A stretch of DNA of 64,000 nucleotides from Asparagopsis taxiformis (GCA_030407315.1 JALQPE010000238.1:41929-105928); one strand, 5' to 3'; positions 11,106 through 22,310 are shown, numbered from the stretch's first letter. Numbers and translations: made by a program. The notes: generated by a model from the letters alone, not told the origin.

Positions 11106-11355
11106 CTTGTGTGTTGGTTGTGTTGGGACAGAGAGATTATAAATATGAAGTTGTTTCCCTCGGTCTCCTTCGATGATGATCGAAATCGAATCTGAGAATC
11201 ATAATGCGATAGCGCACATAATTTGAAAGGACTGACGCGCATGCACCGTGGTCAAAGGTTGGAATGTTTGTGACAACGCACAGCCTGCAAAACTATCATT
11301 GTCGTTCTTTTCCAGTTCCTTGCGGCGTTTGCTTGCAACCAGCTTGTGTTGAACG

Positions 11356-11568
11356 ATGATGGCAGCCGAATCAAAAGAAATTGAAGAAGATTGTCTAGAA
11401 ACATTTATGGATGCTGTAGACGCGCGAACAGTACGCCAGCAGCTTCTTCACAGCACCATTTCAAATGGTTTCATGTCCTTTGCCAGGGAGCGGTATCGTG
11501 ACCCGTACTCTATCGAACTTACGTACAATTGTGCCTGCGTGATATTTATCTCGATTGACATGATATAA
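11356..11568 (+). pseudogene. VMA22/CCDC115-like N-terminal fragment
   Basis: A 70-codon frame begins MMAAESKEIEEDCLETF and contains VRQQLLHSTISNGFMSFARERY. This resembles the N-terminal coiled segment of VMA22/CCDC115, a vacuolar ATPase assembly factor with an R...L...I..GF.SLA.ARY pattern. After PYSIELTY the similarity is lost and the frame ends. It is divergently oriented to the ALG12 relic. Could be a fragment or a first exon; the assignment is tentative. Confidence 0.33.
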
Positions 11569-11689
11569 CTGACGACCAAGCTGTAACTTGCTAAACACAG
11601 GCCTAAGTCATCGCGTGCATGACCATCGCAAGGATGTTAAATCTACGTCAGTCTAGTCTCGAATATTAGTATATATACTAGTATATATA

Positions 11690-12690
11690 CTAGACTACAC
11701 CTAAAAAAAGGTCCAGCACAGCCATGGGCCCAGCTTGTGGAGTCAGACTGCAACCACTGGCTGTGTTGCACCTGGCTTTTGTCTGGCAAAATAATACCCG
11801 GTATTATTTTGGGTATGCCAAGTACAGGTGCAGTACTGTCATTGGCCAGAGGCCGCCAGCCGTCCGGCAGCCACTGGCAGTGCTGCACCTGTCATTTGGT
11901 ATGGCAAAATAATACCCGGTATTATTTTGGGTATGCCAAGTACAGGTGCAGCACTGCCATTGGCTACAGGCGGCCGGCAGCCTGTAGCCAATGGCAGTGC
12001 TGCACCTGGCTTTTGTATGGCAAAATAATACCCGGTATTATTTTGGGTCTGCTAAGTACAGGTGCAGTGCTGCCATTGGCTGCCGGTCGGCCGGCCGCCT
12101 GTAGCCAATGGCAGTGCTGCACCTGTCATTTGGTATGGAAAAATAATACCCGGTATTATTTTGGGTATGCCAAGTACAGGTGCAGTACTGCCATTGGCTG
12201 CCGGTCTGCCGGCCGCCTGTAGCCACTGGCAGTGCTGCACCTGTCATTTGATATGGCAAAATAATACCCGGTATTATTTTGGGTATGCCAAGTACAGGTG
12301 CAGTACTGTCATTGGCTGCCGGTCGGCCGGCCGCCTGTAGCCAATGGCAGTGCTGCACCTGCCATTTGGTACGGAAAAATAATACCCGGTATTATTTTGG
12401 GTATGCCAAGTACAGGTGCAGTACTGCCATTGGCTGCCGGTCTGCCGGCCGCCTGTAGCCACTGGCAGTGCTGCACCTGTCATTTGATATGGCAAAATAA
12501 TACCCGGTATTATTTTGGGTATGCCAAGTACAGGTGCAGTACTGTCATTGGCCAGGGGAGGCCGGCAGCCTGTAGCCAATGGCAGTGCTGCACCTGGCAT
12601 TTGGTATGGCAAAATAATACCCGGTATTATTTTGGGTCAGCCAAGTACAGGTGCAGCACGACCATTGGCTACCGGTCGACTGAAGCATCG
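11690..12690. repeat. Tandem 118-bp hairpin satellite (8 units)
   Basis: The AAAATAATACCCGG start recurs at 11788, 11906, 12022, 12140, 12258, 12376, 12494 and 12611, a period of 116-118 bp. Each unit has two dyads: AATAATACCCGGTATTATT, and a hairpin with arms GGTGCAGTACTGCCATTGGC / GCCAATGGCAGTGCTGCACC and a variable loop rich in CCGGC. Because of the symmetry, long frames appear on both strands, but they are repeat artefacts. Related units lie at 5910-5995, 7304-7575 and 14985-15340. Confidence 0.88.
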
Positions 12691-12699
12691 GAGAAGTAA

Positions 12700-13233
12700 G
12701 ACTCGCTGCGTGAACTCCTGGTAACCAGGTACAAGGATTTTATCAGTGCTGCAGAAAAGGTGTACTCCATGTGTGAAGCAAGTTCACTTCCTGTCTGCGA
12801 TTCTCTCCGCAATATGGCCAGATCCGCCTCAGAAATTCGAGAGACGTTTTTATCTGAAGGCTACATAGGTTCTCCTCTATAGAGGAGAGCAGTTATACCC
12901 ACAACCGATGATCTTGAGGGCGAGAAAACTGTTCACGCGGTTTGATGCACTCTTAAACAAATTTTTGATACCCCGGAGGTACTCTATGCAAATTTAGAGG
13001 CAGACTATATCTACTGCGTCGCTGAACGATATTCTCTCGCTGCAGATAATTATCGTAAACTCACTAATACAGAAGTAATTGAATGCATTGCAAGTCTATT
13101 TGCAGAATGTAGGTGGAAACAAGTTGAAGTCGTTTTGGCGGCCTCTTCGAATCGCTCACTCGCAAAGTTGGATAGCATAGCAGTTGTAAGCGACAAGAGT
13201 AGCATTCTAGTGTTTCAATCCTTCGGTTTGTGA
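12700..13233 (+). pseudogene. COG1: COG1-like fragment with two in-frame stops
   Basis: A single plus-strand frame of 178 codons reads DSLRELLVTRYKDFISAAEK, then after TAG and TGA stops reads IFDTPEVLYANLEADYIYC, then ASLFAECRWKQVEVVL, ending at TGA 13231-13233. The first part matches the conserved start of COG1 (L...V..RY.D.I.AA..I..M). The second matches its IPE.IW...E......A..Y...... segment. COG1 is a lobe-A subunit of the conserved oligomeric Golgi tethering complex. No start codon is visible, and the left edge abuts the hairpin satellite. It is a relic, probably 5'-truncated by the array. Confidence 0.5.
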
Positions 13234-13259
13234 TAGTTTGCTTTATTCAAATATATTCT

Positions 13260-14040
13260 ACGGGACATTTGCGCAACATGGTGGGAAGTGGCTCTTGCAA
13301 TGGTACAGGACAGAGATGCATTCTTGGACAGGGTCGTCCGGAAGCTAATCGATGCCATTCCAGGCAGTGAACTGGGAATTCACACTTTAGGAAATCGGCT
13401 GCATTCATTCAACTCGATCAATGGCATGATACAATCTGAACTCAAGGCACTACAAAAGGCGCGAATGTGACTTTCAAACACGTGTTTGAGAGTGTACACT
13501 CTTTAGCCTTCCTGGATCTGTTTAACCTTCTGCGGCAGACGTGGTGGAATCAGGTCTTTGTTCAAAGTGCCGTGAAAATGGTACTGGGCCAACATGCAAA
13601 CATTACCGTTCTGAATACTGCAGTATCCATGGTTCAGTAACCATGGTTCACCGAAGTGGAAAGGCGAATGCATTCATTGAGGGAGAATGAAAATTATGAG
13701 ATAATTGAGCTAGATGAGAACGGTGAGATTAATGAAAGCGAGGAACGGGAAGAAGAACGGGTCCGCAACATAACGCAAGTATACAGTTTCAAGGAGCAGT
13801 ACAAACGATTTTGCTGCTGCTGGCTTCGATTATTCCCAAGTTTGGAAGTCCAGGTGTCCAAAATGGCATGGAAGAATGGCTCGCCGACTTCAACCAATTG
13901 AAGAAGGAGCACGGTTGTGCCAAGGAGGTGTTTGAAGCCGAGCGTACATTATTGGCTAGAATGGACGAAGTGAACATGTCTTCGAAGAGAAGTACGCTCC
14001 TGGACGGAGACGAAGATACGATGCGCCTGACATAATATGA
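13260..14040 (+). pseudogene. Decayed coding segments, unassigned
   Basis: Successive frame segments have protein-like character but are broken by stops and shifts. They include LAMVQDRDAFLDRVVRKLID (13290-13350), FLDLFNLLRQTWWNQVFVQS (about 13510-13570), RRMHSLRENENYEIIELDEN (13662-13722) and NGMEEWLADFNQLKKEHGC (about 13860-13917). They could be the rest of COG1 and/or the coiled region upstream of the RING of the SHPRH-like fragment that follows. I cannot separate the two. Confidence 0.35.
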
Positions 14041-14203
14041 CCTACTACATCATTTCACCCTATCAACCCTACCTGCGCGCAATTTCGAGTTCTCCAACGG
14101 CAAAGCGGTAGCAGAAGTAGATTTTGGAGCCAAACGAGGAATTCTGGTTTACCTGTGATCACTACAGAAAGCGGCAAAGGGATCTGAAGGCGAATCGGCC
14201 AAA

Positions 14204-14950
14204 GTGGTGATGAGTGCTGAGATAAGGCATTGTGCTGTTTGTATGGCCGAGTTTAATATGGAACAGATGCGAACTACGTTGTTTGTGTGTGGTCATGCAT
14301 TTTGGTGCGACTGCACATTAATGATGATTAAGAAACAGGAGTTGCGAACGAGAGTACAGAGCATTGCTTGTACGACGTGTCGTGTACGTTGCCCTGTAGA
14401 TGAAATTAGTTTTACTGTTCCTGGTGGACTTGGAAAAAGGAAAGGTCATGGTAGTGGGCTGCCGCCGTCACCCGGTTCACAAGAAGAGGAAGACATAGAC
14501 GCTTTGATCTCGCCAAGTCGAAAACGACAAAAGGCGGAGACGACTAGCGGTGAACGGAAGTCAATTTTTTATGACAGCAAAGCTGCGGTGCGCGGCTTTG
14601 TTGGAGCTAAAGCAAGTCCTATTATCCGATTGCTGCGCGGCATATGGCAAGTGGACGCTACGCGGAAAGTTACGGTATTCTCCGAGTGGCAAAGCGTGCT
14701 GCAAATGATCTCGACAGCACTCGAAACGAACGGTATCACGCATTTGAATGGGGCGCTTGAGAAAGGTCCTATGGTGTTTGCGAAGATGGTGGACAAGTTC
14801 AAATCAAGCATAGATTTCAACGTTCTTTTACTACCTCTGCATCGTGCAGGTGCTGGTCTCAATCTTACAGAAGCGAGTCATGTGGTGTTGGTGGAGCCGA
14901 GTATGAATATATCTTTGGAAGCGCAGGCTGGAAGAGACGAGTCTTGCTAG
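14204..14950 (+). pseudogene. SHPRH-like RING + helicase C-terminal fragment
   Basis: The fragment encodes a RING finger (CAVC..., CGHAFWCDC, CTTC; residues about 9-62), an acidic spacer with a basic SPSRKRQK patch, and a helicase C domain. That domain contains KASPIIRLLRGIW, VTVFSEWQSVLQMIS, FNVLLLPLHRAGAGLNLTEA, HVVLVEP and EAQAGRDESC-stop. RING followed directly by the second RecA lobe is the layout of SHPRH/RAD5-family SNF2 ubiquitin ligases, which polyubiquitinate PCNA or act in chromatin remodelling. The conserved GR.HR.GQ motif VI is lost because the frame changes right after EAQA. The ATPase lobe (motifs I-III) is absent. It is a truncated remnant inside the CACTA-like element. Confidence 0.62.
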
Positions 14951-14984
14951 GCATAGTGTAGCTGGGATCGTCCTGAGTCTGGTG

Positions 14985-15340
14985 AAAATAATACCGGGTA
15001 TAGTTCCTGGGATCCAATGTCCAGGTGCAATGCACTCATTGGTCGGCAGAGCTGGCTGCTGTGCCGCCAATCAGTGCACTGCACCTGGTTTGGTGATTTG
15101 AAAATAATACCGGGTATAGTTTCTGGGTTTCAATGTCCAGGTGTAGTGCGCTTATTGGCCACACCGCAACCATCTCATCCCGCCGATGATTGCAATGCAC
15201 CTGGTTTGGCTAAGTGAAAGTAACCTAATACCGGGTATAGTTCCTGGGTTCCGATGGACAGGTGCACTGCGCTCATTGGTATGCTAGGCTGGCTGCTGTG
15301 CCGCTAATGAGTGTACTACACCTGATTTGGTGTTTGGAGA
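14985..15340. repeat. Diverged hairpin satellite (about 3 units)
   Basis: Three units begin AATAATACCGGGTATAGTT and carry CAGGTGCA...ATTGG / CCAAT...TGCACCTG arms. They form a subfamily of the 118-bp hairpin satellite. Confidence 0.75.
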
Positions 15341-16690
15341 AGTAATTGTTATTTTTGGGTTCCTATGACTAGCTGCATACAGCAGGTCATTTGCTGATAG
15401 CTGATCTCTTTGTTGTCAAAAAAATCTAAGCGCATGCATGTATGTTCTCGTATTGCGCTTGCGCAGAGTATCATCTCCACAGTCGCAGGCAGCACAATAC
15501 TATGCGGGTAATGAGTCGAAAACCCGTAGAAACGAACAGAGCCAAAGCTATGATCCCATCTCTGTCGGCCATGATTATAGGTCTCAAATGAAACGATATT
15601 CATTCTGTCGATTTTCTACAAAGATAAAACAGAAGAATTTGTTTTATTTTATCTCTCTTTCGCACCATGGTGATTTTGAAACAGCACAGCCTTGCAGTAG
15701 TGTCACTGTTTGGTCAGGCCACTAATTTGAAGGAGAGAGCACTTTCTCGCGCTACAATAGCGTTGAGATTCATTCTCCAGGGAGTATGAACGCTGCTATT
15801 CATCAAAGATGGACAATTTTTCCTCTAAATTCACAACTGTTCTCAATTGCACTTAGTACGCAGTCATCTCAAAACCGTCACTTCCCGCATTCACAATAGG
15901 TCATTTTGGTTTGTTGAACTAATTGCTAGTCTCCAAGGGATCACTAGGCAGACCGCCAAAGCCCACCTCGCAGCTCCCACCAATAGTGCACGGATTATTG
16001 ACTATCAGCTACAACTAACTATTACTGTTTTATATCTCTTTAACCTTCAATGACTACAACTGCGCGCAATCCGACGCACTTTCTCAAATTTCAGCTTCCC
16101 CACACGCACTCAAGACTGCCGGACCTTCTTTATAGCTTCCAGCGCTGTTTCCGCAACAAGTTTCGCCGACACAACGAGAGTTGAAATTGAGTTACTGTTA
16201 AGATTGTTCAATACCTCCCTATAATTCAACCACATTCTGCACGCGGACGGAATCTTTTCGATTCAGTATTGAATACACAGTGCGATCAAAATTGCTCAAA
16301 TTCTGTTTCTTCTTCGGTATACGCCTGGGCATCAGCACCAAGAATTTTAGGTTGGTTTTAAGGGGCCTGATTTCAATTACTGTTAATTTCCCGCGTCCAG
16401 AAAATTTGACAGATCATCCGCTGCCAAATCATCTGCCACATCATCGTCTGCCAAATCATCTGCCTTCCAGTTACGACGAGTTCATCATGGGTGGATGAGC
16501 TGTCTATTTAAGGCTGTTGATGCGCGACGTATAGGACCATTTCATCATCCGGGTATCATGAAGATGACAGGTAAGGCTGGTATGTTGTCGTAGAGGTATC
16601 TTTCCCCTTCCTCTTTTCTTTCCACATGTTTTCCATGGAAGATAGTGCACTAACCATGAGTATCGTTCTTCGCTGATCCTATTGTAGTCT
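15341..16690. other. Non-coding stretch
   Basis: No gene is recognisable. A short direct repeat (CCAAATCATCTGCC / CACATCATCGTCTGCC) lies at 16420-16465. Confidence 0.35.
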
Positions 16691-16805
16691 ATTGATTGGA
16701 AATGCTTCTGGCATAGGTATTGCTTGCAGGGTGGAATGACGAAAGCTTGCAAGCTTTCATCATTCCAACCTACAACCAATACCTTTGCTTGCAAAAATAG
16801 TTCAA
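16690..16805. repeat. Imperfect palindrome
   Basis: Arms GGTATTG...GGTGGAATGACGAAAGC and GCTTTCATCATTCCAACC...CAATACC are centred on TTGCAA near 16755. Foldback-type structure. Confidence 0.65.
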
Positions 16806-17058
16806 TGATGGTAAGTTTGTTCATTCCATTCATACTCATGTTCTTCTCATCCTTTACAATACTTTTCTATATCCGATTGCTAACCTGTTGCAAATCATCT
16901 GTAATGGTGTTTATTTCCATCCTGTCTGAACATCGCATGTAGTTTTGAAACAGCAAGGAACTCGATTTGCTTGCACAATAGTCCTGGATGTAGAGATAGT
17001 AAGATTTTAGATACGATAGTTCGATTTGATGAGTAGTCTAGTCTAATGATAGATCTAT

Positions 17059-17106
17059 CATGCCTGAAGGAATGTTTCAGTTCGAACTGAAACATTCCCT
17101 CAGGCA
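17059..17106. repeat. 48-bp palindrome
   Basis: Reads TGCCTGAAGGAATGTTTCAG followed by its near-perfect complement, centred on TTCGAA. One mismatched pair. Confidence 0.75.
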
Positions 17107-17299
17107 TCTTTGTCCTTGCTACATAAAAATTCTGACATCCTTTTAGATCACACTTGGTTATCCCTATACATTTCTATGAAGACCACCGAGAGAGATACTC
17201 CATTCTGCCCGACATTTCGTAGCCAGATGCCTGAACATGCGGCTGGAATGGCATTTCCACCTCATTCTATCGTCCTGAACATCAATTGTAGGCACTAGA

Positions 17300-18497
17300 A
17301 AGTATTACCCTAGGCATCATATTCTACTACTTTCCCGTTCTGCCCGAGTCAGTACCGCCAGGCACTACAATTTACTGGTTCAGTATAGACTTCCCGGCAG
17401 TAAATTGTACTGTCTCAAGCACTAGTTCCAGGTAGTGAAATGTACTGCCACAGGTAGCACTTCCAGGTAGTACACTGCACTGCCACAGGCAGTAACTGGT
17501 ACTGTCCTATGCCCCTGTCGAGTACCACACTATCAGACAGTACTTTACGCTGATCTGGACAGCTCTATAATACATCAAAATCTACTACTTTTTGTAGTGC
17601 TGTGGGGCAGCAATTCACATATCCTGGAGCAGTACAGCGTGGCAGTGATTTACACATACGCAAGTAGTAGAGCACGGCAGCACTTTCCACCACGGCAAGT
17701 AGCACGGTACGGTAGCACTTTTCGTATCATAAAGCAGTACTACCAGGCAGCTTTTCCCAGAGACTATCAGCACCTCATTTCATTGCTTTCACACATTTCG
17801 TCAGACATCATAATTTACTGTCCCCACTCGCTTCCACAGGCAGTAGAATACACAGCCTCGAAGCATGTCTGCTGTCATCATATTCCACTGCATTACTCTA
17901 CTGCCAGAACATAGACTTGTCACTACCTGTAAGTACAAAAAAAGCAGCACCACACAGCAGCAGAAATTACTGCTTTGTCCAATAATAGAATACAGTACAT
18001 TTCTCTGCCTCTGCCATGACTTGCAGGCAGTATCATACAGTACATCGGGGCACTACCTAAATATAGCAAAATGTGCTGCCGTCATTCGGGCCCGCAGCCA
18101 GCACAGCACGCTGCCGGAAACACTAGCTTCTACTGCCACACGGTGCATCCCACGCCACCAAATAGTACTGCCGTGGGCCATATTCCTGGACAGCATATTT
18201 TACTCCCTCCCCGTGCTGCCCAAGTCAGCACAATATACTACTTTATTTTACAGGCCAATGTAGCACAAATCACTGCCAGAAAGACAATCTAAATCCAGCA
18301 ACTATCACTGCCTCCCACCACTGCCTCACGTCATACATCCAGGCAGTACTTTCTACTGCCGTCGGCAGCACATGGCCACTGCCTCCGGGCAGTGCACTGT
18401 ACTGCCGGCAAGTAGGGCATTAATTTATATTTTTACAGTACTAAATTTTACTGCCTCAGGCAGTAAATTTTACTGCCGTACAGTACTGCCCCAGCCC
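17300..18497. repeat. Right subterminal repeats of the CACTA-like element
   Basis: About 1.2 kb filled with ACTGCC/GGCAGT units in both orientations, densest near 18330-18497. Same type as 3440-3800. Confidence 0.65.
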
Positions 18498-18516
18498 GAT
18501 TTCAGACACAGTAGTG
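18498..18516 (-). repeat. Right terminal inverted repeat of the CACTA-like element
   Basis: Plus strand ends GATTTCAGACACAGTAGTG, followed by AA, the second copy of the 2-bp duplication. Complement of the terminus at 3417-3435 with 3 mismatches. Confidence 0.65.
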
Positions 18517-20882
18517 AACTTCTTCAGAGCGCCCAGATTTTGCAATTCAGCTACCTCTCGAATTCGTGGGCTGGCAGCTGAAATACAAGCGTTCAGTACA
18601 TCTTGTGCCAGTCCAGACAATAGATGGTCAGGTGCTATCACTGCGGAACGGTACGGGTCAAAAATTGCTGGGACAACTGAAACTCCGTTTTCCGTCTTCG
18701 GTACTTCTTCCTCCACTGCTTCCAAGGAAGTGCTCAGGACATGAAATGGTAAATCTTCCCCTTCTTCTGCAGCCAGTCCGAGAGTGCGAAGCTGGGTTTC
18801 TGTGGCATCCTTACGTGTCGATGCATTCCGATACTTGCTCCTGGCATGCGTCGATGTTTGCCCGTTCACTACCGAAGTGTATGCATTCTTCGTGCCACCA
18901 GTACTGCTCAGGTCATATTTGCGGAAACTGCAGATGTGGCACGGAGAGTTTGATGTGTGTCCAAGAACATCCAGGGTATGTGAAACTGCAGGATAGTCTC
19001 CAATGCTCCCCACTGGGTCTAGAAATACCACAACATCTTCTCCCTCTGCATTTTTCGTTGGGAAACCCTCTGTGCTTCCCCGCACTATATCTTGAACGAT
19101 ATATCGCAATACAAAATTTTTGGACACTCCCGGAGGTGGCAAACCAATCACTCGAACCGCTTGGTAGCTTCCCCTTTTCCGAGGCGGTAGATTGAGAGGT
19201 AACATATAGCATCCACCAAAACTTCCCTTCCTGCTTGTGAATGGTTCAAAGTCATCCGTGTAAAGGATAAATCGGTAAACAAAGTAGTTTCGACCATCCT
19301 CCAGCTTTCCCCAACATGGTGCATCTTCTCGCGGAGACGCTGGGTGCCATTGCGACCTGTGGTCTCCGAAACCATCCGAGAACACCCCTGAAACACGAAT
19401 TTCTTCATAGTTGGGGCTTCCTAGTCTATCGGGCGGGTTTCTGGCTTCAGCAAAGCTCGCGCCCGGTGAAAAGCAAAGTAACATGGTGGATGCTTCTCCG
19501 ACCTGCTCTTTCAAATACCTGTTCACCAATACGACGTGTGGAACAATATCACCCTCTTCCATTCCAATTGGTAATAGAATGGTTATCACGTCCCCAGCTC
19601 GTGTTCCTTTTCCCTTGGCTCCTGCTCCGATTACACATTGCGATATCGCTCGCAGAGCGTGCTGCCTCTCCCATTCCAATAGATGTGACATTCGCGGCTG
19701 CAGATATTTTTCGACATGCACATCATGCTCACCGTCGTGTCGAGCCTCATAGGTAACTATGGTCCTAGCATGAAGTTCCCACAACGACGTAACCGCCACT
19801 CTTCTCCTCTTCAGTTTCTCACCATCTCTGTCATTCTTCCTGAACCCTTTTGCTCTTTCGATGACGGCAACCTGACGAGCTCCTGGATGACATCGGATTC
19901 GAATTGCTGTTCCATCAGGTACATAAATGTGCTTCAAACCCTTTTTCCCATCGCTGTCAATGGGAACAACTGCTGTGCGAACGAATGGGTCGCTCAAAAC
20001 ACCCCTCCTGCACTTTGCAATGAACGAATCTTCAATGCTGCACTCTGCGGTTGATTTTTCTCCTTCCGAGCTTCGATTGTTCGCATCACTGCGGAATGCT
20101 TTAAAGATTGGTCGAGTCTGGACATCTTTCAGAGCCCATGTGCTTGGGAGTACAATACGAACTTTCGCCATTCCTCCACAATTGTCTCTGTCATCTGTTG
20201 TTCCTCGGGTTCCTACTGCACCTCGATGCTGTGCAGCTCTTGCTCCGCTCTTTCGAAGGTCTATCGGAAACTCGATGTCACAGCTCTTTGCATAGCAGTG
20301 TTTCCTCAAGAATGGTAGTATCTTCTGTCGCATCACAGAGTCCGACGGGACATGCTCACTTGGATCTCTGCGGAAATTCATTCCGAACAGGGTACCTTCA
20401 TAGTGGGCTCTTGTCATTCTTCGAGTTCCACTCAGCTGGAGAGCCCCATACATCGCAGGCCATTGTAGTAATGCCTTGAAATCACCACATGCTTCATCCC
20501 CAGCATTTCGGTCTATCGGGCCTCCAGTTGAAATGGAATCAGAACCTCGTCCGGTTGCTTCTTCCGATTCCATTAGCGTGCTCGATGCTACGTAGATGTC
20601 GCTTCCAGCTTCATCGTTGTTGCTGTACACATCAATACAACCTTCTATTGTGTCACCCATAGGGATTGGGGACTCCAATAGGTCATCTGTGGTACACTCA
20701 CGTCGTAGCTCATTACCTCTCGGGATTTCTTTGTTCATGCAGGCTGCATCACTGCTGCGGATTTCTCCCTGCAGTTTCCCAGGAAGCTGTTTACTAGGAC
20801 TGGCCACATTGAGTGAATCGAATCTCGCCTTTGTCCTACGACTTGTGGTTTTCTTTCGAATAGGAGTCCGTCTCGGAGCCAT
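18517..20882 (-). pseudogene. N-terminal half of an interrupted tnp2/CACTA-like transposase
   Basis: 788 codons from ATG 20882 (MAPRRTPIRKK, a basic and probably nuclear-targeting N-terminus) to the insertion point. The core has the order of tnp2-type transposases (EnSpm/CACTA and relatives): LYTDDFEPF at about residue 538 with a first acidic residue, then MLPLNLPPRKRGSYQ, then DPVGSIGDYPAVSH near 625-640 with a second acidic residue, then GHTSNSPCHICSF with a CxxC pair, then DPYRSAVIAPDHLLSGLA. I infer that these Asp residues belong to the DDE-type active site. The rest of the protein is at 1980-3416, and joining is in frame. Translation past the junction would add about 20 codons of element sequence before a stop at 18456. 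Disrupted in this copy. Confidence 0.72.
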
Positions 20883-21190
20883 CTTGATGTTTTTGTTCTT
20901 TTCTTCTTCGCTCAGTTTTGTTGCATAGAATACAACTCTAAACTTCTACGACATGACTACTATCTCAATACAGTACTACTACTTTTAACCGTTACGAAAC
21001 CTTTCCAGGCTTTCATTCGATCCAATGAACTGGTTCACCACAATGCTTTGCCCTATGCTCATTGCTTTATGCACATTGATTGCTATTTCATCCGGACTCA
21101 ACATCGTTTTGCTATCTTGTATCGCATTCCCTAACCACAAACCCAGCCAAGATGTATCCATTTCCGGAAAACGGCCGTTTATTTCGCAGT
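20883..21190. other. Upstream region of the transposase gene
   Basis: AT-rich, no gene. Presumably carries the transposase promoter. The outer terminus of the host element was not identified. Confidence 0.3.
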
Positions 21191-21198
21191 GATGCTCT

Positions 21199-21258
21199 AG
21201 GCACTATAGTGCCAGAAAATCAGATTCAGTATTATAATACTGAATCTGATTTTCTCAT
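21199..21258. repeat. Perfect palindromes
   Basis: GGCACTATAGTGCC is followed directly by a 44-bp perfect palindrome with arms AGAAAATCAGATTCAGTATT and AATACTGAATCTGATTTTCT. Confidence 0.85.
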
Positions 21259-21881
21259 ACATGTACTTCCTACTCGTATACTCTACCACATTTTCGGCCC
21301 TATTTACAATTTGAAAGCACAATCTCTCGTTTAATCGTACTCGGTGTGATATCTGAAATTAGCATAAATTTATATATTGCAATGCAGATTCACTGCTCGC
21401 TTGCAACATGAAAATTATAAAATTTCTCCCACACTGCTGTTTCCTAGCCGCCCACATCCACGTGGCCCGCTTTGACTGCCTGCCAAGTGTGCTCAGAGCA
21501 TGCAATGACGTCATCGATATATACCGTCCAAATCATCACTGGAAGCGCGGACTCCTCGTCCAGGAAAGTGCGCCATTTTTCCTACTCCTCGCCTCACCCT
21601 TTTCTTTAGGCCCCATATGCTAGTGTTTTTCCTATATTTCTGTAGTGATGACGTCATTATAGACTAGAGAAGGCGATAGAAGATACAATAATTTTGCGCC
21701 TGTTCTGCCAGGTCATGTGCTTCAAAGCGTAATTCGCACCCTAGGTATCGTTTTTCTGGGCCTCCCATCGCACCGCTCCGTTTCAAATTCATCCCTCTAT
21801 TGTTCTCCTACACGTCATTTCCGCCCGCAGAGTGCTACTTAAACGACAGATTCTGGAAATCCCTGTTTCCATCTTCATATC

Positions 21882-22012
21882 CGTCGGAGACAAAGCAACA
21901 ACTTGTGCTGTGGAAGCAGTATAGATCATCTATACTGCTTCCAAAGCGTAAGCTGTAGATCATCAATACTGCTTCCAAAGCAAAATTTGTTGCTTTGTCT
22001 CCGACGGATATG
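21882..22012. repeat. Foldback repeat with nested dyads
   Basis: Outer arms are CCGTCGGAGACAAAGCAACAA and its complement. Between them are repeats of GGAAGCAGTATAGATCATC in both orientations. It could form a long hairpin with an internal branch. Confidence 0.75.
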
Positions 22013-22022
22013 AACCATGATG

Positions 22023-22310
22023 GTACGTTTCCACAACTCACGCCACTAACCCAGTTTTCTATTTGTTTTCTCTTTCTCAGGTTTCCAGTCGGTGAGTGTT
22101 CCACTTCTACTTTCATTTTTCTTTCTCTCTTACCACTTCTCCACTACTTTTCTTTTCTGCCTGTGAGTACATATCTCAATTTGGGATGCAATGGTATTTG
22201 TTAAGGTACGTTAGTCTCCTAATCACCATCAATTTCCCTCTCCAATTCAACGTCACTAACTTGTTTCCTTTCTCTACATCATTTTTTCTTCTTCTCTTCA
22301 TTTCCTAGCT
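22023..22310 (+). other. Intron-like segments with micro-exons
   Basis: GTACGT at 22023 and TTTCTCAG ending at 22080 enclose 58 nt with CCACTAAC. A second GTACGT at 22206 and TTTCCTAG ending at 22310 enclose 105 nt with TCACTAAC. A GTGAGT lies at 22092. The intervening pieces are too short to recognise as protein. It may be part of a spliced non-coding transcript or of a degraded gene. Confidence 0.35.

Larger units (their letters stand above)
3417..18516. mobile_element. 15.1-kb CACTA-like element inserted in the transposase gene
   Basis: The left end reads CACTACTGAGTTTGAGATC. The right end, read inward on the other strand, is CACTACTGTGTCTGAAATC, identical at 16 of 19 positions. The flanks are AA on both sides (3415-3416 and 18517-18518), a 2-bp duplication; classical CACTA elements usually make 3 bp. 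Both ends are followed by subterminal repeats of the same ACTGCC...GGCAGT type in both orientations, a hallmark of CACTA/EnSpm elements. The insertion splits one reading frame, and its removal restores the frame. Contents are the unknown protein at 4112-5635, satellite arrays and fragments of cellular genes. No transposase was found inside, so it is probably non-autonomous. Later insertions nested inside it cannot be excluded. Confidence 0.68.

Noticed and set aside
11690..12725. Frames up to 161 codons on both strands
   Set aside because: They are read-outs of the 118-bp hairpin satellite, with the same peptide repeated in each unit.
18566..19756. Plus-strand frames of 146-209 codons
   Set aside because: They are shadows of the minus-strand transposase reading frame.
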